Shown piece by piece: positions 6,446 through 14,147 of a stretch of DNA of 14,764 nucleotides. Source of the stretch: an uncultured Pseudomonadales bacterium (GTDB taxonomy: Bacteria; Pseudomonadota; Gammaproteobacteria; Pseudomonadales; Cellvibrionaceae); assembly GCA_938048505.1 (NCBI GenBank), contig CALIUX010000217.1, forward strand, positions 1-14,764, given 5' to 3'. The stretch's first letter is position 1. Each line of letters begins with the position of its first letter. The notes under the pieces were generated by a model, which was not told the origin of the DNA, searched no databases, and worked only from the letters and a program-made list of their open reading frames with translations. The translations under genes were made by a program, and so were the position numbers.

Positions 6446-8494
6446 CTAGAAAAAGGATTTTTTCGCGCCTTTTAAGATACTCACCACATCTTGGTGGTTG
6501 GCAGCACTGGCTAAATCGGCCGCGCTTTCACCATCTCGCGTTCGGCGGTTGGCATTTGCACCTTGGTCAATTAGCAGTTTCACCGCTTCGCCTTGTCCAT
6601 TTTCAGCCGCTACCATAATGGCAGTAAGAGAATTGTTGTTACGGGTTTCAAGCTCGGCACCGGCTTGAATCAGTGCGGTAAGCATTGTTGTATTACCGTT
6701 CTGAGCCGCTAGCATAAGTGGGGTATTACCCTGCTCGTTAGCTTGGTTAATGATTGCAGCGGGCTGCATCACTTTTTTGGCAATAAGGGTATGGTCTTTT
6801 TTGATTGCTTGAGCAAGTGGCGTATTGCCTTGCGTATCACGTAATGCTGTATTGGCGCCTGCTGCTAATAATTGATCCAGAATGGCTTGGTTGTTTGTAT
6901 CGGCAGCGAGCCATAATGCGGTGCGTTTTGCAGCGTCTTGTTGGTTTACGTCAATCTTTTTGGCTAATAATTCACGTAAAAGACGAACATTACCTTTTTC
7001 AGCAGCCCACATTAAAGGCGTTTTGCCATTGTAAGGTGTGTCAATTTGCTTTGATTGTTTGGCAATGCCCAGCGCAACTTTATCGAAGCCTTTACGTGCG
7101 GCCATATTTAAAAGAGGCTCAAGCGTTGAGCCTGCGCTACGTTCGCTGGTTGCGCCTTGTTCAAGTAAATATTCAGCGACATTTGCTTTGTTGCCTGTTA
7201 CGGCAAGGCCGAGTGGCGTTTCGCCTTCTTGTGACATAAAGCGAACGTTAGCACCATTATTTAGAAGCAATTGAACAATTTCAATATGGCCCTGCCAGGA
7301 GGCCCGTGCTAATGGCGTTAAGCCATTGTCATCAAGGCTGTCTATATCGGCTTTGTTTTTAACTAATAATTGAGCGTGTTTAAGTTGACCGCGCCACGCA
7401 GCAATATTCAGTGCAGGCCAATTTGTAAAAGGATTTTCTTGTTCAGCGAGTAACGCATTTTGCCGTTCAAGGTTCTGAACTAATACCGCATCACTCGGTT
7501 TATTTTGAGGAGCGGTTAATACGCTCAATTGACCGGCGGTTGCGCCATGTTTTTTCAATAAGCTGGTGAGCTGTGGTGTATCGGCGTAATCGAGTGCTGT
7601 AAAAGCCTTGCTATTTTTGATGTTTGGCTTTGCGCCTTTTGCGAGTAAAACCTTTGCAACGTCAGCATGGCCTCTGTCTACGGCGATATGTAATGGTGTG
7701 TTTTTTAACTTGTTTTGCAAGTTGATATTCGCACCGGCTTTCAGCAATACTTTAACCATTGCCGTATTGCCCGTTGCAGAGATAAACGTCAGCGGTGTTT
7801 CCCCAACGGCATCTTTGTAATCAGGCGAAGCACCGGCTTTAATCAGTATTTCTGTTGCTTGAATATTATTTTTTTCCAATGCAAACGTCAGTGGCGTATA
7901 GCCGGTTTTATCAACGCTATTGAGAAATTGCGCTTGTTGGCGAGGTTTGCCGCTCAGGGATTTTTGCAATGAGGGTAAGTCATTATTGCGGATGTAACGC
8001 AGCAATTCATTTGTGCCCATTACCTGAGTCACATTGGCCTGCTTGTCAGCAAAGCGATCAAGCTTGATCTGTGCTTTATCTGACCCATTTGCACTGGCCA
8101 TGGTGTACCACTTCATGGCTTCTTGAAGGCTTTTGGGGGTGCCGCGTCCGGTCTCATGCATCGCGCCCAACTGATAGGCTGCATCGCCATTTTTTTGCTC
8201 AGCCGCTTGCGTATACCAATGCAGACTTTTGGCGTAATCGCGTTTAATGCCAATACCATTACGATACAGTGAGGCTAACGCGTACTGCGCTTCAATATTG
8301 CCTGCTTGAGCGAGCTCGGTGAGTTGTTTTTGTGCGGTGTCGTATTGTTTGGTACGAATAGAAAGGCGTGCCTCATCTAGCGTGACAGCAAAAGCCATCT
8401 CTGATACGGCGCCTAAACCGATAGCCGTTGCTAAGATTGTACGGGCCGCAGTAGAGCGAAGAGGAAAAGACATGAGTACGCGTTGTGTGTGCAT
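6446..8494 (-). CDS. Exported Sel1-repeat and ankyrin-repeat protein
   Basis: A 682-residue protein. Residues 1-36 look like a Sec signal peptide ending in AFA; a second ATG at residue 8 (8473) gives a shorter and more typical signal, and no Shine-Dalgarno decides between them. Residues 38-65 form a helical start, followed by two Sel1-like repeats (about 66-101 and 102-137: AQYALASLYRNGIG and AAYQLGAMHETGRG). From about residue 190 to the end there are about 14 ankyrin repeats with the typical TPL-hydrophobic-A-x-x-G and LL-x-x-GA patterns (for example GETPLTFISATGN, NTPLHIAVDRGH, KTPLMWAAEKGN). A short non-repeat, Gln-rich linker near residue 330 splits the array into groups of about 4 and 10. 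Both repeat types bind proteins, so this is probably a periplasmic scaffold; the partner is unknown. It is followed by an inverted repeat and is separated by 97 bases from the flavoprotein gene upstream on the same strand. Confidence 0.88.
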   Translation of the reverse strand: MHTQRVLMSFPLRSTAARTILATAIGLGAVSEMAFAVTLDEARLSIRTKQYDTAQKQLTELAQAGNIEAQYALASLYRNGIGIKRDYAKSLHWYTQAAEQKNGDAAYQLGAMHETGRGTPKSLQEAMKWYTMASANGSDKAQIKLDRFADKQANVTQVMGTNELLRYIRNNDLPSLQKSLSGKPRQQAQFLNSVDKTGYTPLTFALEKNNIQATEILIKAGASPDYKDAVGETPLTFISATGNTAMVKVLLKAGANINLQNKLKNTPLHIAVDRGHADVAKVLLAKGAKPNIKNSKAFTALDYADTPQLTSLLKKHGATAGQLSVLTAPQNKPSDAVLVQNLERQNALLAEQENPFTNWPALNIAAWRGQLKHAQLLVKNKADIDSLDDNGLTPLARASWQGHIEIVQLLLNNGANVRFMSQEGETPLGLAVTGNKANVAEYLLEQGATSERSAGSTLEPLLNMAARKGFDKVALGIAKQSKQIDTPYNGKTPLMWAAEKGNVRLLRELLAKKIDVNQQDAAKRTALWLAADTNNQAILDQLLAAGANTALRDTQGNTPLAQAIKKDHTLIAKKVMQPAAIINQANEQGNTPLMLAAQNGNTTMLTALIQAGAELETRNNNSLTAIMVAAENGQGEAVKLLIDQGANANRRTRDGESAADLASAANHQDVVSILKGAKKSFF

Positions 8495-8591
8495 TATTCA
8501 ACAAACCGTTTAGCTGTATGGAATCGAGTATTAATAAATTATGACGAGCTCATATATTGCCGCGCCTAAAAACCACCATCTCTAAGTGGCT

Positions 8592-9899
8592 TTACGCTTC
8601 GCCATATTTGGTTTCGACATCGATTCCTAATTTTTTCAAAAAGGGTGTAGGTAATATACCACCAGCGCAAATGATGACAGCATCGTTTTCAATGCGGTAC
8701 TTTTTGCCTTCTTTTTCTAGGTCAACTTCGTTTTCGGTAATTTCTTTGACTTGCGTGCTTAGCATGAGGTTGATGCGGCCAGCATTGCCATAACTCAGCA
8801 CGGTATCGCGGTTCTTGGGTTTAGCGCGTGAAAAACTGTCGCTACGATAAGAGATCGTGACTGTTGTGCCAGGCTCTTCAGCAATACTAATGGCTGCTTC
8901 TAAAGCACTGTCTCCACCGCCAACCACTAAGACTTTTTGCCCTTTGTATTGAGCAGGGTCAACCAAACGGTAAACTACTTTTGTTCTATCTTCGCCCGGT
9001 ACATCAAGCTTTCGTGGTGTGCCACGTCGGCCTAAACATAGTAATAAACTACGCGCGGTATATTGGCCTTTGGTGGTGTTGACCACAAAGCCTGCATTGT
9101 TCGCTAAGGGTGATGACTCTTCTAGGCGTTCCCCAAAATTGATTTCGAGATCGGTTTTGTCAATGACCTCTTCCCAAAGCTCTAGCAGCGCTTCTTTACT
9201 GGTTTCTTTGAGTTTGACCTTGCCAAATATAGGGAGGTCAACGGGTTGTGTCATCACCATCTTTTTACGTGGAAAGTGCGCAATGGTTCCGCCTAGAGAA
9301 TCTTGCTCGATCACGCGGAACTTCAGATTGTTCTTTTTGGCGGCTAATGCGGCGCCGATCCCTGCTGGCCCAGCCCCAACAATCACAACATCTAAATCAT
9401 ATTGATGCTTTGCTGAGGCTCTTTTTTTGATGGCATCAATTGCTTGCACACCTTGGGTAATCGCATTTCTGATAAGCCCCATACCGCCGAGTTCACCGGC
9501 TATATACATGCCAGGCACATTGGTTTCAAACTCTTCAGATAATAATGGGATTTCGATACCCCGTGTCTCGGTACCAAACACCAGTGTAATGGCATCAAAT
9601 GGGCAGGCCGCTTTACAGGCCCCATGGCCAATACAGTAGGTGGGTTCAATGAGTTCGGCTTTACCGTCAACGACGCCCAAAATCTTACCTTCGGGGCAGG
9701 CGCGGGTACAGGCTCCACACCCCATGCAGAGCGTTGGATCAACGACTGGGTGAAGGCTTGCGGGCTCAGTTAGACCTGATTCGATTGTTTCTTGTTTTTT
9801 TACAAGCACCTTACGGCGCTTATTGTGCTGATAAAGCCAGTACGCAGCCCATACAACCAGCATTGGCAAAGCATAAACGGCAAGCTCAAATAATCCCAT
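8592..9899 (-). CDS. Membrane-anchored ferredoxin-flavoprotein oxidoreductase, NAD(P)-dependent
   Basis: A 435-residue protein from the ATG at 9897-9899; an in-frame TTG at 9953 would add 18 residues before the membrane segment and is less likely. Order of parts: one N-terminal transmembrane helix (about 4-23) followed by basic residues, so the rest is probably cytoplasmic; a ferredoxin domain with CMGCGACTRACP (about 58-69) and a second, altered site CIGHGACKAACP (about 89-100) in which the second Cys is His; a segment NVPGMYIAGELGG (about 127-139); the FAD-binding VVIVGAGPAGIG (about 171-182); and the NAD(P)-binding VLVVGGGDSALEAA (about 323-336). It resembles thioredoxin-reductase-like flavoproteins but has no CxxC active-site pair, so it should pass electrons to the Fe-S centres and on to the membrane. 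The NVPG...AGELGG segment normally lies at the C-terminus of this fold, so the domain looks circularly permuted. It is divergent from the cytochrome genes at 11054-14764 and likely their electron donor (inference). Confidence 0.85.
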   Translation of the reverse strand: MGLFELAVYALPMLVVWAAYWLYQHNKRRKVLVKKQETIESGLTEPASLHPVVDPTLCMGCGACTRACPEGKILGVVDGKAELIEPTYCIGHGACKAACPFDAITLVFGTETRGIEIPLLSEEFETNVPGMYIAGELGGMGLIRNAITQGVQAIDAIKKRASAKHQYDLDVVIVGAGPAGIGAALAAKKNNLKFRVIEQDSLGGTIAHFPRKKMVMTQPVDLPIFGKVKLKETSKEALLELWEEVIDKTDLEINFGERLEESSPLANNAGFVVNTTKGQYTARSLLLCLGRRGTPRKLDVPGEDRTKVVYRLVDPAQYKGQKVLVVGGGDSALEAAISIAEEPGTTVTISYRSDSFSRAKPKNRDTVLSYGNAGRINLMLSTQVKEITENEVDLEKEGKKYRIENDAVIICAGGILPTPFLKKLGIDVETKYGEA

Positions 9900-10815
9900 T
9901 GGTAACAAAAACCTAATATCTGAATGGTGAAGGCTTAATTGCGTACGCCTCAAATCATGATTGATGAATGACTCGGCGTAGCGGTAAACCCTTATATAGT
10001 AAGTTGATTAAAACAGTTAGTTAAAAATTGATTAATGAAATAAGTCGATCAAATAAAAAACATTTGAACAAAGAAAATAGCCTCTATTTCATGTTTGGCC
10101 CCAATGTGGTGCATGTTAAGGAGGGTAAGCAAGTGCCCTTACTATAATACCCCTACTACAATGCTTTTATTATTGGGTGAAAATGCCATTAGTAGAAGCA
10201 TAGACAACATATTGGCAGTCAGTTCGCCGCGAAGGTAGATCAAGTGCTGGCTCGGTGCTTTAGCAACCCCTTTTTTGCGTGAGAAGCAAAGTCTAATTTG
10301 AGCTGAAGCACGCTATTCTAAGGGTGAGACAGGCCTAGCCATAACGCCATATGATTATGTGACGTGTGATATGAAGATATGTTTTGCTCTTTGTGTCAAA
10401 ATAGCGCTTATTGTGCCACAGCGGTAGTGGCAGTTAAGATAAAATACAGTGTTTTTTGTGGGGCTGTTCGGTGAGCGTACAGATCATGCTGCACGGTTTT
10501 CTGAATAAATAGGCTAGAATAGGAGCATAAAGGCGATTGTGTAAAAGGCGACTTTGCAAAAGCAGTCTTGGTGTGTTCAAGCTTCGAGCCACTTTTGCTC
10601 AAGCAAATGTTAACTATTCGTTATGTTTCAGCACTTACATACGCTGTTAGACTGAGCTTATCATCCGTTGATCGGTGTTTTATGCCTATTGAGAGAGTCT
10701 TTTGTTAGTTAGCTTTTAGCCGGCTTTATTGAGTTGTTTTGGCAGAAGACGTTAAGACAGAAGGTATACATCACCTGTTATTGTGCCTTGGGGGAGAACA
10801 ACTGCACTATTGTAA

Positions 10816-10840
10816 TGTCTTCAAGTGTAGTGTCTTCAAG
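10816..10840. repeat. Short direct repeat TGTCTTCAAG
   Basis: TGTCTTCAAG occurs at 10816-10825 and again at 10831-10840, a 15-base period, i.e. about one and a half helical turns. It lies about 215 bases before the TPR gene. It might be a regulator site or chance; there is no further support. Confidence 0.3.
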
Positions 10841-10979
10841 GTGTGTAATGGAATTGCCATTTTTAATGGCTGAGTGCTGAATGACACGGTATTGATTACA
10901 CTGCTGTATATCGGTCGTCTTTTCTATTGAGCCTGTGCCTTGATAAGTATCTTAGCGGGATACTCGCCAGTTTTCAATT

Positions 10980-10998
10980 GTTAATGATAATCATTTTC
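10980..10998 (+). promoter_or_regulatory. Fur box upstream of the cytochrome operon
   Basis: GTTAATGATAATCATTTTC matches the Fur consensus GATAATGATAATCATTATC at 17 of 19 positions, including the whole ATGATAATCAT core. It ends 55 bases before the ATG at 11054. A GATAAT (10986-10991) inside it could be the -10 hexamer, so iron-loaded Fur would block RNA polymerase. Established: Fur with Fe(II) represses iron-uptake genes at such sites. Inference: the operon at 11054-14764 is repressed when iron is ample. Confidence 0.8.
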
Positions 10999-11053
10999 TT
11001 TTGCTTGTGTGAGCAGTGTTATTGCTCAAGCAGTTACGTGAGATTTTTTAGTC

Positions 11054-11593
11054 ATGAAAGCATGTTTAGTTCGATGGGGGTTGTGGGTCAGTGCGCTAGC
11101 GTTGCCCTATGGCGAATTGGTGGCCAATGAGTATGCGGCCAATGATGTGAAAGCGGATGCACAGAATGCCGAGAGTTATAAGCCAGCAGCATCACCCCAC
11201 AAGATCAATGCAAATCATGGCGGTAAATCATTAGGCTCGGTTGATCAAATGTTGGTTGGTCTTCAGAAGCGCCTTGATACGCAGCCTGATGATGTAAAAG
11301 GCTGGGTATTATTGGCTAAGTCGTATCATCATATTGGGCGTATGCACGAAGCCGAGCAAGCGGCCGAAAAAGCAAGATCGCTTGGATATAAAAAAGATAT
11401 TTTGCCTGAATTGAAGTCTGGGCACTCTACTGTACCCAAAACAGCCATAAAGGGTGATTCTCGAAAAATGCCAAACGACCATCATCACCGTGCGGTAACG
11501 TCAAAAGATGCCGGCACTTATGTTTCGTCTTTTTTTGAAAACCTAGATAGTGATGCTGCGCCAAATACGCCACCTCAGGCGGCAGAGGAATAA
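11054..11593 (+). CDS. Exported TPR protein, CcmI/NrfG-like
   Basis: A 179-residue protein. Residues 1-24 form a probable signal peptide (KACLVRWGLWVSALALPYG, cleavage near ELVA). A polar linker follows, then at about residues 64-112 a segment with LQKRLDTQPDDVKGWVLLAKSYHHIGRMHEAEQAAEKA that closely matches the tetratricopeptide part of CcmI/CcmH and NrfG. These proteins present apocytochrome c to the heme-attachment machinery in the periplasm. The C-terminal 60 residues are His- and Asp-rich and low in complexity. First gene after the Fur box; it ends two bases before the next start codon. A dedicated helper for the multiheme cytochromes downstream is a reasonable inference. The Shine-Dalgarno is weak (GTGAG about 13 bases before the ATG). 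Confidence 0.75.
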   Translation: MKACLVRWGLWVSALALPYGELVANEYAANDVKADAQNAESYKPAASPHKINANHGGKSLGSVDQMLVGLQKRLDTQPDDVKGWVLLAKSYHHIGRMHEAEQAAEKARSLGYKKDILPELKSGHSTVPKTAIKGDSRKMPNDHHHRAVTSKDAGTYVSSFFENLDSDAAPNTPPQAAEE

Positions 11594-11595
11594 AC

Positions 11596-12471
11596 ATGGC
11601 ATCGTCTACTACTGGCCGTGAAAAGCGTGCTTTCCGTTTATTCTCACCTCGTAAGCTGTTTACACTGGCAATTCTTGCCGCAATTGCCTTTGGCTGGAGT
11701 ATTCGCTCTGAATATTACATTACAGCAGAGCACGGTTTAGGCTATGCCTTAGGTATTACGGGCGTCTCTTGCATGGTTTTGCTGCTGATGTACCCTTTGC
11801 GTAAGCGCTTGAGCCGAACTCCCATTCTGATTTTCTCGACCAAAACATGGTTTAAGATCCATATGGTCCTTGGGATTTTAGGCCCGTTAGCGATTTTATT
11901 TCACAGTAATTTCCGTTTAGGTTCGACTAATAGCAATATCACTTTAGCCTCTATGGCCTTGATGGTGACCAGTGGTTTAATCGGGCGCTTTATTTACACC
12001 CGCATTCACTACAGCCTATACGGCAATAAAATCCAGATTAAAGAGCTTTATAAAGAGCGTGAAGAGATGCATCAAAAGTTAGATGCGCAAGGACTGCCCG
12101 ATAGCATCTTGCTCGATAACCTCTATGCATTTGAAAAGAAGGTGATGGCACGTCGTGGTTTTTGGGGCAATTTAACCAATTTGCTTGTGCTAGGCGCTAC
12201 CAGCCGCTGGACGCTTCGAGATTTAACCAAAGATGTTAAACAGATGGTGACCGATAAAAACCACCTTGTGGGTTTAGATAAAAATCAGCGCATTGAATAT
12301 TTCCATGCAACCTCTTCACACATTGCCAGTTACCTCAAAACCTTACGCCGAATTGCTTTATTAGGTGTATATGAGCGCATGTTTTCTATTTGGCACATGC
12401 TGCACTTGCCGATTTTTGGCATGTTAGTTGTTACGGCAATTGCGCATATTTATGCTGTGCATGTCTATTAA
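11596..12471 (+). CDS. Di-heme b-type membrane protein, ferric reductase-like core
   Basis: A 291-residue membrane protein with about five transmembrane helices (about residues 21-38, 48-67, 85-103, 116-134, 268-290) and a soluble helical part at about 140-260. His89 and His103 in the third helix and His270 and His284 in the last are each 14 residues apart (HX13H twice). This is the pattern by which ferric reductase and NADPH oxidase membrane cores hold two stacked b hemes. There is no FAD or NAD(P) domain in the protein, unlike those enzymes, so electrons must come from a partner such as the flavoprotein at 8592-9899. AGAGGA about five bases before the ATG supports the start; the gene begins two bases after the TPR gene. 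It probably carries electrons across the inner membrane to the c-type cytochromes downstream (inference). Confidence 0.75.
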   Translation: MASSTTGREKRAFRLFSPRKLFTLAILAAIAFGWSIRSEYYITAEHGLGYALGITGVSCMVLLLMYPLRKRLSRTPILIFSTKTWFKIHMVLGILGPLAILFHSNFRLGSTNSNITLASMALMVTSGLIGRFIYTRIHYSLYGNKIQIKELYKEREEMHQKLDAQGLPDSILLDNLYAFEKKVMARRGFWGNLTNLLVLGATSRWTLRDLTKDVKQMVTDKNHLVGLDKNQRIEYFHATSSHIASYLKTLRRIALLGVYERMFSIWHMLHLPIFGMLVVTAIAHIYAVHVY

Positions 12472-12540
12472 ATAACCGATTTAAAGGGCTGGTTACATAT
12501 TGATCGGCCAAACACTTAGTCTAATGAGCTAAACCCAGTT

Positions 12541-14145
12541 ATGTTTTTAAAGCTTTTACACCTCAAGCACTTTTATCGGGCACTGTTTGCTCTATTGGTC
12601 GTTCTATTGGCCTCTAGTCTTAGCGCGTCAATGGTATTGGCTCAAGAGAAAAAAGATGACTCTTTCTCATTCAAAAAGCTGCTGATGCCTGGGCCGGTTA
12701 TTGAAGGTCATGCAGAATACGAAAAGCAATGCGATTTATGTCACGGTGATGATCGCCCGCAATTGTGCCGAGATTGTCACGAAGAAATAGATGAAGACAT
12801 CAAGCAGGCAATGGGTTTTCACGGCACTATTTCACCCGAGAAAAAGCCCGACTGCTTTAGCTGCCATACCGACCACATCGGGCGCGATGGCGATATTCTC
12901 AACTTTGATGCGGATACCTTTAACCATGACAATACAGATTACCACCTAACGGGTAAGCACCAAGCTGTTGCGTGCACGTCATGTCATGAGGCGGGTAAAA
13001 AATTCAGAGAAGCGCCACAGGCGTGTTTTGATTGCCACGAAAAAGATGACCACCACAAAGGTGCTTTTGGTCAAGAGTGTAGCGATTGCCACTCAACCGA
13101 TGGCTGGAAAAAAGAAAATAAATTTGATCACAGCGAAACGGACTTTCAGTTGTTAGGTAAGCACGAAGAAGTACAGTGCTCAGCTTGTCACCCTGATCAA
13201 AAATATGAAGATACACCTAAAGCCTGTGTGTCATGCCATGCAGTGAGCGATGTTCACAATGGTATTAATGGTCGTGAGTGCGACAAATGCCATAAAGAGA
13301 CAAGCTGGGAAGAACTCACCTTTGACCACGATATTGATACCGACTTCAAACTGCGAGGCGGCCACACCAAGATCAACTGTAATGCCTGCCATACCAAGCC
13401 CGTGTATGAAGAAAAGACCAGTATGATTTGTGTGGATTGTCATATTAAAGATGATAAGCACTTTGGTCGTAACGGCAAAGAATGCGAAAGCTGCCACAGT
13501 GTAAATGGATGGTCTAAACAGAAGTTTGACCACAATGTCGATACTGAATTTGAACTACATGGCAAGCATGACGGACTAAGCTGTGAGAGCTGTCACCATG
13601 CTGATCATGAAACCAAAAAGATCAGTACGGCCTGTGTAGATTGCCATAAAGATGATGAGCCACACGAAGGCACACTCGGTACACAATGCCAGAATTGCCA
13701 TAGCGATACGGGTTTTGCTGAAAGCTTGCGCTTTGATCACAATATTACCAGCTTCCCTCTAGTGGGTATGCATGCTGTGACCAGTTGTGACAGTTGCCAT
13801 ATTTCGCGCGCATTTAAAGAAGTGGAGCCGCAATGCTATAGCTGCCACAAAGATGACGATTCACACAACAAAGCATTAGGCCCCGATTGCGGCCAATGCC
13901 ACACGCCCAACGACTGGAAAATCTGGGTATTTGACCATAATACGCAAACCAACTTTGATTTAGATGGTTCCCATAAAGGGTTGGAATGTAATGCGTGTCA
14001 TACCAAACCAACAAACAAAAAAGTTGAGCAAAGTTCGGCTTGTATTGCCTGCCATGCCAAAGATGATGCCCATAACCGGCGTTTTGGCCGCAATTGTGAG
14101 CAGTGCCATGTTACCGAATCATTTCAAGATATTAGGATGCAATAG
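12541..14145 (+). CDS. 21-heme periplasmic c-type cytochrome with six tri-heme repeats
   Basis: A 534-residue protein with a signal peptide (residues 1-34, cleavage after MVLA) and 21 CXXCH heme-attachment motifs. Three lie in the N-terminal part (Cys64, Cys76, Cys105). The other 18 form six copies of a 67-68-residue module starting at Cys145, 213, 280, 348, 416 and 483, each with three CXXCH. Each module also carries FDH, G-x-H and D-x-H histidines (for example His197, His208, His171), about one extra His per heme, so bis-His ligation is likely. The pattern resembles tri-heme cytochrome c7 domains strung together, as in Geobacter dodecaheme cytochromes. It should act as a linear electron wire in the periplasm. 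No strong Shine-Dalgarno is seen. The gene lies 69 bases after the membrane protein and two bases before the next cytochrome. Confidence 0.95.
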   Translation: MFLKLLHLKHFYRALFALLVVLLASSLSASMVLAQEKKDDSFSFKKLLMPGPVIEGHAEYEKQCDLCHGDDRPQLCRDCHEEIDEDIKQAMGFHGTISPEKKPDCFSCHTDHIGRDGDILNFDADTFNHDNTDYHLTGKHQAVACTSCHEAGKKFREAPQACFDCHEKDDHHKGAFGQECSDCHSTDGWKKENKFDHSETDFQLLGKHEEVQCSACHPDQKYEDTPKACVSCHAVSDVHNGINGRECDKCHKETSWEELTFDHDIDTDFKLRGGHTKINCNACHTKPVYEEKTSMICVDCHIKDDKHFGRNGKECESCHSVNGWSKQKFDHNVDTEFELHGKHDGLSCESCHHADHETKKISTACVDCHKDDEPHEGTLGTQCQNCHSDTGFAESLRFDHNITSFPLVGMHAVTSCDSCHISRAFKEVEPQCYSCHKDDDSHNKALGPDCGQCHTPNDWKIWVFDHNTQTNFDLDGSHKGLECNACHTKPTNKKVEQSSACIACHAKDDAHNRRFGRNCEQCHVTESFQDIRMQ

Positions 14146-14147
14146 TC

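Larger units (their letters stand above)
9900..11053. other. Gene-free 1.15 kb divergent region
   Basis: No convincing gene is found. The few open frames use TTG starts, lack Shine-Dalgarno sites and encode unremarkable peptides. Seen here: a Fur box near the right end (listed); a short tandem repeat at 10816-10840 (listed); a weak hairpin GGTGC-TTTA-GCAACC at 10254-10268 followed by six T at 10271-10276, which might end a small plus-strand RNA; a 6-base inverted repeat TGCCAC/GTGGCA at 10414-10432; and a minus-strand TATATAA-type -10 near 9992-9998 that could serve the flavoprotein gene. A strong AGGAGG (near 10119) leads only to a few codons. The length is unusual for a bacterial divergent promoter region. 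Confidence 0.55.

Noticed and set aside
6805..7972. Several plus-strand open frames inside the ankyrin gene
   Set aside because: They are shadows of the repeated ankyrin codons; no Shine-Dalgarno or recognisable product.
8568..8590. Possible terminator for the flavoprotein gene (CCAC/GTGG stem with T-run on the minus strand)
   Set aside because: The stem is only four base pairs with a nine-base loop; too weak to call.
10042..10054. TTGAT...ATCAA halves suggesting an FNR site upstream of the flavoprotein
   Set aside because: The halves (10028 and 10048 area) are too far apart for the TTGAT-N4-ATCAA spacing.
10408..10602. 64-codon minus-strand open frame in the gene-free region
   Set aside because: Starts at TTG, has no Shine-Dalgarno, and the peptide shows no domain or signal.
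10927..11130. 67-codon plus-strand open frame overlapping the TPR gene start
   Set aside because: Starts at TTG, runs through the Fur box, and overlaps the better supported gene at 11054.
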